A stretch of 64,000 nt of DNA from Lingula anatina. Taxonomy: Eukaryota; Brachiopoda; Lingulata; Lingulida; Lingulidae. Both the position numbers and the translations under genes were made by a program. The stretch spans positions 43,170 through 107,169 of the forward strand of contig NW_019775578.1 of assembly GCF_001039355.2 (NCBI RefSeq). Reading direction: 5' to 3'. The notes under the pieces are model-generated. The model was not told the DNA's origin, searched no databases, and saw only the letters and a program-made list of their open reading frames with translations. This document shows, piece by piece, positions 34,401 to 46,400 of this stretch. How positions within the stretch are numbered: the first letter of the stretch is position 1; every line of letters starts with the position of its first letter.

Positions 34401-37400
34401 ATAATGAAAAAAAAATCCAGGAAGCTAAGAATTCGGTTCATGGGTGACAGGACTATATTTACAGGCCATGTGCAAGCCGGTGTAATGTGACAGAGAGTCC
34501 CCCATAACAGAGAGTCCCCTTCCCATTGATTAGTACAAATAAAATGAAATAGAGAAGACACTATGCAAACCGACGCTATGCAGTGTTATGTCATGTCATC
34601 ATGTGGCATATGCTGTTTTACACAGGTTGAACCGACCGGTCCGTGGTATGTTGGATAGAGACGAAGATATGCTGATATCAGGGGGACGACATCCTTTCCT
34701 TGGAAAGTACAAGGTACATGTATGCTGCCATTTGGTTAGAATCTACCTCAGCTGTTAGCTGAATCCACTGTCATTTTGGACTCGGAATGGCTGCTTTTAA
34801 GTTTCAAATATTTACTCACTGACCTACATGCACAGGTAAGAGACTTCTCTGTCAAAATAATGAAGATATCCTGTCTTGTATACCAGTCAATGTTGCTGAT
34901 TTTTTTAATTGTTTTAATGAATTTCAGGCGTATTTAAGCAACTCCGATATTTAGCTTGTGTCTGTGTGTAGCAACTGTTGTGATTCATTTCCAAAATAAG
35001 TGAAACTGATACAACCAGGGATTGGTTTTATCTTGTGTTTAATTGTCCATGAATCAAAATGCTCGTTTCAGGTTGGTATTGACAGCGTTGGTCGTTTCAA
35101 AGCCTTGGACGCCACAGTCTACTTGAATGCAGGAAATACTTCCGACTTATCACCGGAAGTGAGTTCTAACTACTGAATGCTTTCTATATTTTTTGCAATA
35201 TACTGCTCAAAAAGGAAATTATATACATGTAAATTACTACAAAATAAGTGCGATGTTTGTATATACAATGTAATATATATTTCGACACATTATTTTCTGT
35301 ACTTTTTTATGCTACAGGTAGTAAGTGTATCATTATACAGTTTTGACAACTGTTACCATATTCCAAACATTGTACTTACTGGTGTACTGTGTAAGACCAA
35401 CCTGCCCTCAAACACTGCATTCAGGGGGTTTGGTGCCCCTCAGTCAATGCTGGTCATGGAGAATATAATTGAAGATGTCGCCGTCAGTCTGAATATCCCC
35501 TCACATAAGGTAGGTATGAGATGTAACAAAGAATCTGTATCGTAGGTCTGTATATAGCGGAGCGTTTGCAGGAAGACATAACTATTCCACATCCAATTTT
35601 ACCACTTTTTTCACACAGATTTAACATGGTCATTTGTGTTTTATATTTATGCTTCACTTATTCACATTACGACATAAACTGTTTATTGTAACTGGATCAG
35701 GCCCTAAACTCTGGTTTTGACTAACCCAGTACGTACGTACAACTATAATGTACTATAATATTAATTGTATTATAACCTTAATATTGTACGCAATAAAACC
35801 ATTCAATATTGTTTTCATTTGTTGAAGGTCCGTGAAATAAACATGTACAATGAAAATGACCTCACGCCAAAGGGTATTCGACTGATAAACTGTGCTATAG
35901 ACCGTTGCTGGAATGAAGTCATCCAGCAGAGTGAATTTTTTCAGAGAAAAGAAGACATTGCCAAATTTAACAGGTAATATGGCATCAAAAATAGCAGAAT
36001 CACCTTTAAACTACTCCACAATAGGCACAGCAGTAGAGTGATAATCAAGCGATTCGATAGAGCGCTATAAGAAATACATAAGTTTAAGTTCTTGTTGAGG
36101 AGATAAAAAAGTTGTAATAGTTATCGAATATTCGATCCGTTTTTACAGAGGCAGCCTTTGAAAAACGTTGCCACAATCTTTTGTTACATTTACCGGTGCA
36201 TTTGATAATCTTGATCAATCATGAGATAAGTTACAGAATTATTTGAAGAGAAGTCTCAGTCAATTGACACACAACTATAAATTTTTGCAGTAGCGGATTT
36301 TAAATGTATACGTATTTGTATTACAACTGGCTTGAAATTTGTAGATATGGGTATAGGGCCTACCTCTATACAGTCAGCATATTCCACTGGTCGCTGAAAC
36401 AGGCTGAAAACTATTGAGATACATTTATTACATTATATTGGAACTGCTTAACTTTATTGCACTAAATTAAAAGAGATCTTTCGTCTTATCTAGTCGGAAT
36501 TCAAATGGTATTTAAAAAGCATCTGTCTGTATTTTTCTCCCAAGGCTGTTCAATATTACAGAGGGATTGGTAAAATCAATAACACAGCAAAGTAAAATTT
36601 TCAAGGTTAACTCTGCTTTCAGAGACAACCGATGGAAGAAGCGTGGAGTTAGTTTGATTCCAACCAAGTTTCTGATTTCTTACTATAATGAGCGTTTTCT
36701 AGAACAGGTACAAGAATCTATAAAATGTCCCCTTATATCATTGTACTGGTAATTGTTCCTCAAAGAAAAGGGTACCATACTGTGCTTAATTGACTTTATT
36801 TTTACATGTGCATTCTGTAACATTAGTCAGTCCTTTTCACGTATTTTTATTTTTTTTTGTTGGTTTATTTTGTGTTTACAACTAATGATAAATTCAATAC
36901 TTTATAAATAGCATATTCAAATAAAATTCCCTTTTCTGTTATCTTGTATATAATTATATATTATACTTCAAACGTGACTGGTATACCGGTAGACATTGTC
37001 TTACAACTTATCTCGTTTTGTCTGATTACTAGGGGGCAGCACTTGTTCATGTGTACCAAGAGGACGGTTCAGTTCTGATAACACACGGTGGTGTAGAGAT
37101 GGGACAAGGATTACACACTAAGATGATACAGGTATGACAGTATAAAAGTTGCAGACTACGCGGCAGTATAGCCATACAGGTGCCGTGATTGCATGCTTTG
37201 GGTTTGCTTTTCTAAATAAACAGGAAAGGTTCTTCGGCTGTAAGTCAGTGTACTGGGTATTTATGCAATTTAGGGAGGATTCACACCGAGAAGAGCCGAG
37301 GTTTAGTAAGGTTGCGACCTAACTAGGGGGGACCTACATGAAAGGAAGACCGCTAATTCTGTAATGGTCTCGCCGCCTCTCACACGCCCCCCCCCCCCAC

Positions 37401-39575
37401 GCGTTGTCCCTCGACCGGTTGAATTGAGCCGAGATCTAATTTACTGTGCCCCTGCATTATTATCGACACATAACGTGGTATTATCGTTCAAGGTTGCCAG
37501 TCGAGCGTTACAGTTGCCAGTCCACAAGTTCCACATCAATGAAACCACCACTAGTACCGTTCCGAACACCACTGCCACAGCTGCCAGCACAGGATCAGAT
37601 CTCAACGGCATGGCTGTATTGGTGAGTTGATAACATAGGGCCGTGTACATCTATAGGCTGAGGAAAGTGCTTGCGGACAGTTCTTGAAGGCCTACAAGGC
37701 ATGTAAGCACGGTCTTTGTACCACCTGTGATTTTAGAACACTAAGGCTTATACCCTTTTAAGCTTTAAGATTAATGAAATGTTTCCCCCCCTAAAGTTCT
37801 GTTTGGGTTTGTGGCATCTACTACGAAATGTTTATTATTTGTCTTACTGTAACGAAAGGAAAACTTCTAAAGCATGAAGTTAGATCATCATGATCAAGTC
37901 ATCTGGTGAGTAACATTGTTGTGTGAATGATTGCGTTGAGCTGACATGAGCTTTGTTTATTGGCATTCAAATAACCATTGATACGAAGGGTGCCTGTTAA
38001 GTTGTTTAAAAGAAAATGGTTAAGCTCCCTAAAAACAGTGAGAACTAGTACACACACTTAACTGTATACATATCGCATCTATTACAGAATGCATGTAAGA
38101 CGTTAAGACACCGACTTGAGCCGTATATAGCCGGTAATCCCGGTGGATCATGGGAAGATTGGGTAAGTGATATATGCTTGGGAATGATTATAATTAGTAT
38201 ATTAACGGAAATGAAAACTTATGAAACATGAATTTTATCAGTACAAGTACAGAGCACATTCAAACTTTGAGCACATTTTTGTCAATTCGTTATCTCTTTG
38301 TTACGGTAGAAATAATCCTGTGAAAGGACGCTCGGTTTATAATCAACACACTAAAAAAACTATATTTTATATAAAAAAGGTCTCAATATATAAAAATGAA
38401 TGTTATCTGTCGTAATTGCAGGTGAAAGCTGCCTATATGGACAGAATCAGCCTGTCTGCAACAGGTTACTACAAGTAAGTCACGTCTTTAAATGTGTGTG
38501 TATCGGTAATGTTTAGAAACACAAATGGACCCATATCGGAAACGTTTAAAAACACAAATGGGCCGAAATTGGTAATGTTTAAAAACACAAATGGAACCAA
38601 ATTGGTAAAGTTTAAAAGAAAACACAAATAGACCCAAATCGGTAGTGTTTAAAAACACAAATGGACCCATTTGCTAAATTAAATGCAAGTCTATGTTAAA
38701 AATGCTTACGTTATGTTATTGCATCAATCCCTAATTTAGTGTTTCCCTAATATAAACCGTTTGTTAAAACCTTCGGAATAAGGGGGACCCTTTCTCTCCC
38801 TAACGAAAATTGAATAACGAAAATTGAATAGTAAGTAAATATATTTTAAGAAACACTATGTAAACAAAACCAGTACAAAATGAAATGAAATTTTGATTTT
38901 TTATCAGGCCGCAATTGCAATCCAAACCTGGCGGTTGACATTTGTTCTTCACCATTGAAGCTTTCTGTCTTCTGAAAGTTTGGCTTCCACTAGTGAAATT
39001 GCGATGTTTCCTTGTTATATTCAGGGTTCCAGATACCTGGGACGATAGCTATGTACCTGTAGAAGGAGAGCAAACCACGCAGAGGTACTTCACATACGGC
39101 GCTGCTTGCTCCGTGGTTGAAATAGATTGCCTTACCGGAGACCATGTGGTAATGTGTTATAATTTATACTCACTGTTTTAATGACAATGTCGTTTATGTG
39201 TTTATTATTTTTAATAAAAAATAGGTAGATTTCTTCCTGACTTCCGTTAAAAATACATATTAATAAAAGAGACTCTCTTTTCTGTTACAGCTAATGATCG
39301 CCATTAAACTTACTTTGGCCATAATTCTAAAAGTATGAAATGTTCATTTTCATTATTGTTTATTATTCAGTCTGTAGTATTTATTTACCCATTGTTATAC
39401 AATTGCGTAGGCGTCCAGCCTAAAGTCAAAGAAGAGTAAATATATATACTAATGTTCTACAAATATCTCTTCATAACATCTAAGGTGTTGCGAACAGATA
39501 TCGTTATGGATGTTGGAAGAAGTTTGAATCCAGCCATTGATATTGGACAGATAGAGGGAGCCTTTGCGCAGGTGT

Positions 39576-39614
<39 letters not shown>

Positions 39615-41289
39615 TTAAAAATAATAATAAAAGAAGTTAATATAATTCCTCAAAACAATTGGATTGGCTCCTATGAGTTTTGGAATTGTTTTTTATTCAT
39701 TGGGCAAATATTTTGGAGAGTGCTCTGTTTTTCACATAAGGATAACTTAATAGCAAACCATCAGTTTTTTAAAAAGCAATAGCGTTTAGAATTATTGTAG
39801 AATTCACTCCCTCGATACCTCATTAAGCCGCACTAAGATGGTAGAACAAAGTCTATGAATACATTTAAACAAAATGTTGGTTTATGGATGCTTGTAAAAC
39901 TCCCAACCAGTATAGGCCTATCATTTCATTTTTATGAGAGGATGCATTTGCTTTTAGGGCTATGGGCTATTCACCATTGAGCAACTGAGATACTCTTCTG
40001 AGGGAAGACTGATAACTAATGGTCCGAACACATACAAGATCCCTGGTTATGGAAACATCCCTGTAGAATTCAATGTTTCTTTACTGAAAGGTGCTTCCAA
40101 TCCCAAAGCAGTATATTCTTCCAAAGTAAGGATACACTGGATCATTAAGAGTTACCCAACAATAAAATATTTTGGATATTAAATTAAGTTGCCTTTGTAA
40201 TATAATTCTGCAAATGATATAATCCCTAATATTTTATTCTTAAACCGCAACCAAAAAAACTTTTACGTTTTGGTGTCTATATATGTACTAAAGAGTCAAA
40301 GGATTAATATCACTTTGAGAAAATAAAGCAACTTTAATGTAGTTGTCTTATAATGTAGCTAACGAGGAAATATATTTATTATTTGATTTCGCAATGTGTT
40401 GGTCGTGTAGAGAAAAAACAATATTACGTTATTATTCATTATTAAGTTCATTATGACTTCCGCAGTAAAGAGAGCAAATTTGTTTTCTTAACATTATCAC
40501 GCCATCCAGATATTAATATAAATTTGATATCATTTACATGTTAGATAAAATATCTTTGAGGAGACTTAAACCGTCCGGCTCTTGTTGTTGACAGGGTATA
40601 GGAGAACCTCCTTTTTTCCTGGCGTCTTCAGTGTTCTTTGCCATAAAAGACGCCATATCGTCTGCTAGAGCCGAGTCCGGTTTGAAAGGGAGGTTCCGAT
40701 TGGACAGTCCAGCCACAGCTGAGAGGATCAGGATGGCATGTGAGGACCAGTTTACATGCCAGGTAAACGTACATTGAGAAATGCTGCTTATGTAGACCTC
40801 GAAAACCATTGTTCTAAGGCAATGCACTCGCCTTGATAAATGCTACATTTTAATAACTGATTTATATGTGGAGGTCAAGACATCAGTAATTCTTCAGTCG
40901 CTATTTTTGTAATCTGTTAATAGACTTATTCTAGTTGGCGGCGTCTCCCTCTCCTAGACTTCAGTCGGTCTCACTTTCACTATGTAAAATAAGGCTGCTA
41001 CATAGTATTACCTGCTGTCTCTAAGGTTATCTGAAACGTTCCAAGGCAGTTAGTATTTAAAGTGGTCTAAGTAGTGGAAAGAAAATAAAAAGTTGCATAC
41101 ACAATGGAAAATTATATGTGTTTTTTAAACTACCCTGCTGCCTTCGATTTCCTTTATCTGTATTCAGAACCAGAATATTTCATTTTAACTTACTGGCACT
41201 GGTACATACTGACTTAAAACACTCCTTTTGCTTTGTTATAGTGTTCACCAAGCACCCATCATACGAGGCCAAGGTTTATAGATGTGTGA
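21163..41289 (+). CDS. Xanthine dehydrogenase/aldehyde oxidase-family gene, copy 1, probably disrupted at exon 19
   Basis: Thirty-three exons: 21163-21204, 22667-22724, 24217-24313, 24420-24528, 26979-27105, 27710-27909, 28074-28215, 29039-29206, 29483-29559, 29800-29893, 30284-30396, 30608-30792, 31273-31435, 31618-31828, 32055-32233, 32811-32930, 33292-33519, 33796-33859, 34312-34370 (broken), 34626-34713, 35072-35158, 35318-35509, 35828-35973, 36623-36707, 37033-37131, 37493-37621, 38088-38162, 38422-38474, 39025-39148, 39485-39571, 39958-40125, 40595-40762, 41242-41289. Domains in order: 2Fe-2S motifs CGEGGCGAC and [15 protein letters not shown] domain (IVIGNTAVG), Mo domain ([35 protein letters not shown]). 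The XDH NAD motif FFxGYR is absent. Exon 19 lacks its last 8 bases and donor; reading on reaches a stop at 34488. Skipping exon 19 shifts the frame. All other exons are open. A poly(A) signal is possible at 41969. Such enzymes hydroxylate aldehydes and N-heterocycles in the cytosol. Confidence 0.88.
21382..22237. mobile_element. 856-bp TIR element with repeated GGGGC(A/T)AGTTGG words
   Basis: It sits in intron 1 of copy 1. It begins CGGGGAGACCGGGGCTAG and ends in the complement, flanked by ACT on each side. Copy 2 has the empty site (GACTACTGCACAG near 43682). GGGGCTAGTTGGCCC, GGGGCAAGTTGGCCCC, CCAACTTGCCCC, GGGGCAACTAGCCCC and GGGGTCCAACTAGCCCC recur inside at 21394, 21558, 21834, 21858 and 22211. 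A 3-bp target suits PIF/Harbinger or CACTA. No transposase is present. Confidence 0.8.
22339..22471. mobile_element. 133-bp hAT-like MITE
   Basis: Ends TACCCTTTACCAGGGC and GCCCTGGTAGAGGGTA are inverted. CAGTAACA occurs at 22331-22338 and 22473-22480, an 8-bp target duplication. Copy 2 has one uninterrupted CAGTAACA near 43771, the empty site. Confidence 0.85.
22725..24216 (+). other. U12-type intron 2 of oxidase copy 1
   Basis: The donor is GTATCCTTTT and the branch sequence ATCCTTAAC is at 24196-24204, with its A 13 nt before the terminal AG. Copy 2 has the same donor, the branch-like ATCCTTTAC (44881-44889) and the same spacing. The copy 1 intron has grown to 1.5 kb through an LTR-like insertion; copy 2 keeps 238 bp. 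Confidence 0.85.
22849..24087. mobile_element. Two LTR-like sequences head-to-head around a palindromic primer-site-like core
   Basis: About 268 bp at 22849-23117 are repeated in inverse orientation at 23819-24087. Both begin TGTAGTGTTCACAA and both include a TATA box (TGTATAAAAGATG). Beyond that they differ. Each then runs to a CA end (ACATAACA, left, about 23390; GTAGTACA read inward, right, about 23411) and meets at ATTTGGCGAGCTCGCCAAAT (23391-23410). TTTGGCGAG resembles the primer-binding area after gypsy-type LTRs. This looks like two related but non-identical LTRs (about 540 and 680 bp) joined in inverted order. No gag or pol is present. The site is empty in copy 2 near 44760-44775. Confidence 0.6.
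24314..24419 (+). other. U12-type intron 3 of oxidase copy 1 with a non-AG end
   Basis: Donor GTATCCTTAC follows the codons for DKI. A consensus branch TTCCCTAAC lies at 24401-24409. An in-frame TAA within the branch site excludes any upstream AG, and no AG lies between it and the conserved HYASNACL. An intron ending in TG at 24419 gives [11 protein letters not shown], which aligns without gaps to human KIVHFSANACL. An AC end three bases earlier would add one residue. Copy 2 is identical in these features. Confidence 0.75.
24880..26942 (+). mobile_element. 5'-truncated LINE (non-LTR retrotransposon) in intron 4 of copy 1
   Basis: The RT fragment opens near [18 protein letters not shown], runs through [12 protein letters not shown] and reaches the catalytic YADD box (25453-25464) in [11 protein letters not shown]. 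Frames are broken by several shifts and stops. The C-terminal part (26143-26664) shows the cysteine-rich [15 protein letters not shown] typical of LINE ORF2 tails. It ends in TTTAATAAAATAAACTG. Copy 2's intron 4 lacks it, so it arrived after the duplication. It is dead by mutation and lies in the same orientation as the host gene. Confidence 0.9.
25531..25790 (+). repeat. 130-bp tandem duplication inside the LINE
   Basis: 25531-25660 and 25661-25790 are near-identical, both starting TATAAATGGCA and encoding [11 protein letters not shown]. The first copy has a TAA where the second reads on. It post-dates or accompanies the LINE's decay. Confidence 0.9.
28374..28430. repeat. (TA)n microsatellite
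   Basis: 57 bp of uninterrupted TA in intron 7 of copy 1. The corresponding position in copy 2 (about 46950) has no such run, so it expanded after the duplication. Confidence 0.95.
33072..33239. mobile_element. TTTGC-rich MITE in copy 1 intron 16 (pre-duplication)
   Basis: Ends CCCTTAGCAAAAT and ATTTTGCCAAGGG are inverted; the inside is made of TTTGCAGCAAATTTGC words. It sits at the same place in copy 2 (51487-51693), so it predates the gene duplication. Confidence 0.75.
33905..34125. mobile_element. TAGATCGATC-ended MITE in copy 1 intron 18
   Basis: TTAGATCGATCCAGGGATTA on the left and AGGGATAGATCGATCTAA on the right are inverted; CTCCCTGGGGG and CTCCCCACAGGG words match the sister at 14283-14528. 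Copy 2 lacks it. Confidence 0.65.
37328..37456. mobile_element. Half of the 1106-1403 MITE in copy 1 intron 25
   Basis: ACCTACATGAAAGGAAGACC, CGCCTCTCACACGCC and GAGCCGAGATCTAAT match the left arm and loop of the palindromic MITE; the right arm is absent. A C13-type run lies at 37387. It ends just upstream of exon 26 (37493). Copy 2 has no match. Confidence 0.65.
38496..38670. repeat. Minisatellite, about five units of 34-40 bp, copy 1 intron 28
   Basis: The unit is roughly AATCGGTAATGTTTAAAAAC followed by ACAAATGGACCCA, present five times with small changes. Copy 2 has a single degenerate unit near 57970. Confidence 0.85.
39577..39614. repeat. (ATA)n microsatellite after exon 30, copy 1
   Basis: ATA repeats begin five bases after the exon 30 donor. 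The same run is at 58990-59034 in copy 2, where two TGA interruptions occur, so it is ancestral to both. Confidence 0.95.
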
Positions 41290-43300
41290 ACAAGTAGGAC
41301 ATGTGACAGGAAAGCTTGATACCAACGTTAGTTAGGTTATGTTATAACCAGGATTCAGCCAAGATTTGTCTACAAGTTATATATATCAGGAAACAGGTGT
41401 GGACTCTTTAACTAGCAAATTAATGGTAAAGGGTTTTCTTATTGGACAAATGTAATTAGAATATAATGACTGCCATGGATGTACTCAAGACTCTTTAAAT
41501 ATAATCGGTCAGAGCACATGTATGATAGTGCAGTTTAGAGTACTGAGGCATGTGTTTATTTGGTTACCGTTGCGATAGTAATTCTATTGAAAATTGTAGG
41601 AAAGTAATTTTGATTTTGTCTAAGAATACACGGGCACCATATTGACATTCACACCTTAAGATGACCATCCTAAAATACCTGACCGCATTTGGAAGTTATT
41701 ATTATGGGACTTATTTGTATGTTTTCTAATTTGAAGAACTCATATCACCATCTTTTTACCATTTTATCTTTAGACAGATATGTACAGTATCTGATTTGCA
41801 CCTCTTATTAATATATTATTGTTATCTTGTAATTATATTATTTTTGTTACCATTACACGTATACCACCACCAACTAGCGCGTGTTCAAGTGTTTTTATTG
41901 ATTCTATGGTTGTTTGCCTTACTACATTGCATTTGATCATTATATAAAGGTGTCACTAAAAATTTCCTAATAAAATCACCATAACAACATTCTCTACCTT
42001 TTAGAGTTCCTAAAAACTCGCGCAGAGAAACCAGAAGCTACGGTTTTCGTCAGCAATTTGTTTTCATTATCACGATCACTCTATAAAAAGCGTACACGTA
42101 CAAACAGTCACAGGAAACCTCTTATGTTCAGAAACGTAGTTGTGTTGCGATATCAATGCAACCTGCTCCCCTTTTTATTCTATTCGGCCATCACGCCCAA
42201 AACAGCGGTCGTATTTTCCAGATGGTACCCCGAAATATTCGGAGTAATATATCCTCCAGTTCTAACTTTCCCCAAACAAGAATAAGTTCAAATAAACATC
42301 CCAGCCTCGATGCTAAAGGTATGAATTAAATTGATAAAGCCCAGACACTCTTAATAGTTGTCTGTTGCTGATGAAAACTGACCACCCCAACTTTATCCAA
42401 CGCATGCATAATAAAATCATTGTGACAACGTTCCAGACCTACATGTACTGAGGTTTTATCCCCAAAATCCACATAAATCGTATATTGCACTGAGACGTAT
42501 ACGTACAATGAACATGTAGTGGAGCGCGATTTATAAGACCTGGAATAAAACCCGGGTTTACAGTGGAAACCCTGGTTGTCGTGGCGCATTTGCACCCCTA
42601 ACTTTACTAATTACATCTTTTTTCAGTTAATTTTCATTTCGTGATTATAATCTATTAGCCTTATTGCATAATTATCTTTACTTTCCCTGTGCCGAATTCT
42701 AATATCCCGGTAACACCTTCGCCACAAAAAGTTTCCATGTAATTATTTAACAGAGCAAAATGTCTCTCTATTTCTGTAGTATTAAAAAAACAAGGTTACC
42801 GCAAAGATTTACTTTCGGGAGTCATCAGGGTATTCCGTATACGCGAATGCAGCATTATCAGTACATGACCTCTGACCTACAATAAAGACGCAGAACCAAA
42901 CAGTAACAAGTCTCGATAACACGTGACTAAGGACCAGTCTCACTCTTGCTGCTGGTAAGATCAGACCTCAAAATACGTCGGAGAATTTTACTTCCAATTT
43001 TGCAAAAGAATCACCAGGTAAGCACTCCGAATCTTACGCTTATTTTTTTTCTTACATACGTTGTCTCTTGTTTTTGCTTTCTCTCTTTTAATTTACTTTC
43101 TTTCTTTTCTCTTTCACCACATTTAATAAGTACATCTATCTTTTCAGTTACTTTTCATTACGTAATTATAATTTATCAGCCTTATCGCATAATTATCTTT
43201 ACTCTCCCAGTGTCGAGTATCCCAGTGACCCCTTCGCCACAAAAATGTTCATGTAATTATTCAACAGAATAAAAAATTCTCTCTATTTCTGCAGTATTAA
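41290..43300. other. Copy 1 3' UTR and spacer between oxidase copies 1 and 2
   Basis: A possible poly(A) signal is AATAAA at 41969. 42110-42620 recurs downstream of copy 2 at about 61855-62365, so the duplicated unit includes this flank. Within the spacer, about 42625-42787 is directly repeated at about 43140-43303 (GCATAATTATCTTTACT, TTCGCCACAAAAA). No gene was recognised. Confidence 0.65.
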
Positions 43301-43462
43301 ACCTCAAGTGTCAGCGAAATGTATTTCGGTTGGGCAACATTGTTTGCAGTGTGTCAACCCGCACGTAGACCTTCCATAACCTAGTTACTGATCACGTCCC
43401 ACTTCTTGAACAAACATCTACCCGAACATACGGCAGCAGCGAAGTTACTGTCAACGTGGAGC
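43301..43462 (+). promoter_or_regulatory. Proximal promoter/5' UTR block of oxidase copy 2
   Basis: This is the conserved 150-bp block shared with 21010-21162 and 63496-63657, most similar to copy 3 (CCTCAAGTGTCAG, AACCCGCACGTAGAC, CATAACCTAGTTACTGATCA). Confidence 0.6.
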
Positions 43463-46400
43463 ATGGACACTGATGAGCTAGTATTCTTCGTTAATGGGAT
43501 GAAGGTATTTCAAGTGAAATACACGTTCACGTACTTGTTTTAATGTATTACTCAACTTTAGCTTATGTTAGGATTGTTTCATTAACTGATGATAACTGTA
43601 TCCAGTGGACAAAAAAACAGAATGCATACTTGACAATGTTTAACTCAATTTTATTTTAAAAGTTCATATTTTCAGCAATGACTACTGCACAGAATGGGAA
43701 TTTCTACAGAACGTTTTTTTTTTGCATAAGGGTGCAACGTAATATAGGTATTTATGTTATATACGCACCAGTAACACTGGTTAAAGAAGCAGCATAACTG
43801 CTATCTAATTTAAATAAGTAACGTTTATATAATTAAATGTTTACACTCCTAAATACGAGAGCTACCTGACTTGATAACAGATAAACTATTCATCATATAA
43901 TTACGTCTATAGTAGATAATTCTTTAGTGTTCGCTGACTAAATTCTTTTGTTTTGACGTGAATGTCAATTTTCCGATAACGTCACAATTGTGATTTTTGG
44001 GGTAAAAAAAAAAGTAAAATCGGTTTCTCAAATTTCTCCTTTACCTGAGCGCCCACGAACACTGTTTCAGCGCCAATTTAATGACACAATTGACTACTTC
44101 AGAACCCTGCAAGCAGTTTTTCTTAAAAACCTCAGAATTTATCGTTATTGAGGCAAAATTGTGTCTTTGTTCAATGGAGTATTGTAAGTAGGAGCTCATA
44201 AGTCCATGACAAAAACGTTAAACTAAAGCCAAAATGATGGCACGGGATTGAAGCCCATGCACTTATGCTCGTCTATCCCAATTTTCGTGATAAGCTCTTG
44301 TCCAGGTATACAGTTACGCCCCGTCCCGTTTGCTATCTCACATCAAAATTGAAAGCTGAAACGCTAAACCCTCCGAGGTGCTTATGGTTAATCTTAACAA
44401 CGAGAAATATAAACATTTCATACAAAATACCCACTGTTTTCTAATTACAGGTATCATAAAATCCTCAAATATTTGACTTTGGCCCAGTAGTAATTGTACA
44501 TGTGTATAGAGGACATATTTCATTAAATAAAGAACATCTTTTTGCAAAATTCAGTGTGAAAAAAATCTTTCAATAACATGAACGTCTGACGTCATAATTT
44601 TTTAGATCATAGAAAAGAATGCCGACCCGGAAACGACGTTGCTGCAGTATCTGCGTGAAATACGTATCCTTTTGGTCGTGCAACATACGAAACCATCAGT
44701 GCATAAAGTTGTACTCTTTGCACTTCGTCGCCTGCTAAACCATGACGATCTCATTCAGTTAAGCTGACAGCACTCAGCGAGAAACCCCACGGAGTTGGAT
44801 CGGTCTACGTGGACCGATGGTGTCTCAGTGAATGTGCCCTTTTCTCGTATCTCTCTTTTCCTTGGTACAAATGTTTATTTATCCTTTACTTCAAATATCA
44901 GTGCGTCTCCCTGGCACCAAACTTGGCTGTGGAGAAGGAGGGTGCGGTGCATGCACAGTGATGATATCAAAGTATGATCAGGAACAGGACGAAATATTGT
45001 ATCCTTACACTTTACTGCTATTTTCATGGGTCTTTCCTATAAAACCTTTAGGATATATTGATTTTATACCGATTTTTTCCCTAACTGTTGACTTGTCATT
45101 ATGCTTCCAATGCTTGTCTTGTTCCAATATGCTCTCTCCATGGCCTCGCTGTCACTACAGTGGAGGGTATTGGTAGTACGAAAACGAGGCTACATCCAGT
45201 TCAGGTATGGGGTGAAAAGAGAGAAGACGTACTATGAATAACAATAAAAAAGTCATCCCTGATACATCTTTCATTCAAAAACAACCGTACCGGTATGTTC
45301 ATGCAAATTGAAGTTGTATATTATGCTTATTTAAGGGGATAATAACACTTTGTTTTGGCCAAAAAATGAATTTTCCTGGAGTAAACAACAATTTTCCCAT
45401 ACTTACCAGTGGTTAATGAATCCATTTTTACATTCAAAGTTAGTCCCTGATTTATTTCTAAAAATTTTGTTTATTTGTTAAAATCTCTTAAGAGATTATA
45501 ACAGAGTATAGCTGTAAATGGAGGTCACGTGGTCTGAAAACCAGCTCAGATATCAGAATAATTGCTATAACTGCCGTTTTTGTGGTAAAACAGAATATAT
45601 TATGTTTCTGTGAGTTATTCACAATATTATTATTGTGAAATATAAATCTTATACGAAGGGTAATTATCCTTTTAATTATATGGCAACTGTTAACAGTTAC
45701 ATGTGATAAGCAAATAATAAATCTCGAAATTATAGCGGTCACTGAGATCTTTAATAATTGCCTTACTTGAAGCACAGTATGGCGTTAAGCCGTATGTTTT
45801 GTTAGGAATCTATGTTATATCTTTGATGACGATATCTTATGCCATCTTAGGAGATAATAGCCAAGTCCCACGGCACACAGTGTGGTTTCTGCACTCCAGG
45901 AATGGTGATGTCAATGTACACGTTACTAAGGAATAAGCCAAAGCCAACAGAGGAGGAAGTGGAAAACATATTTCAAGGTACCATGTATCATTCCAACCCC
46001 ACAAATGAAAATGTGTGCACCATTTGTTTGGATATTTATTATTTATGGTATAACATTACGTTATTTTAATTTACTAAACATTATCTAATGCAATATGATA
46101 ACTTTATACTCTTCTTTTACTAGAGAGACCTTTCAATAAAAGCAGCCACTACCGGCCAAATTTCGAACACCACATTTGTGTTTGTCCTTTATTTATACTT
46201 TCACTTGGGTTAATGAGGAGACATAAAAACCATGTATTGAAATCCTTGAACAGCTACGGTTTTAAAATGTCGATTCTTTTAGGAAACCTTTGCAGATGCA
46301 CTGGCTACAGACCTATCCTTGAAGGGTTCAAGACTTTCAGCAAAGACGAACCCTGTGGTATGGGATCCAAATGTTGCAAAAACCAGACAAGTAACGAAGA

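Noticed and set aside
34371-34490. Extended exon 19 of copy 1 as a genuine alternative C-terminus
   Set aside because: The sequence matches intron 19 of copy 2 after a deletion and ends at a stop without conserved residues; treated as damage.
38488-38670. CRISPR-like regularly spaced repeat
   Set aside because: Units are adjacent, diverged and intronic in a eukaryotic gene; it is a minisatellite.
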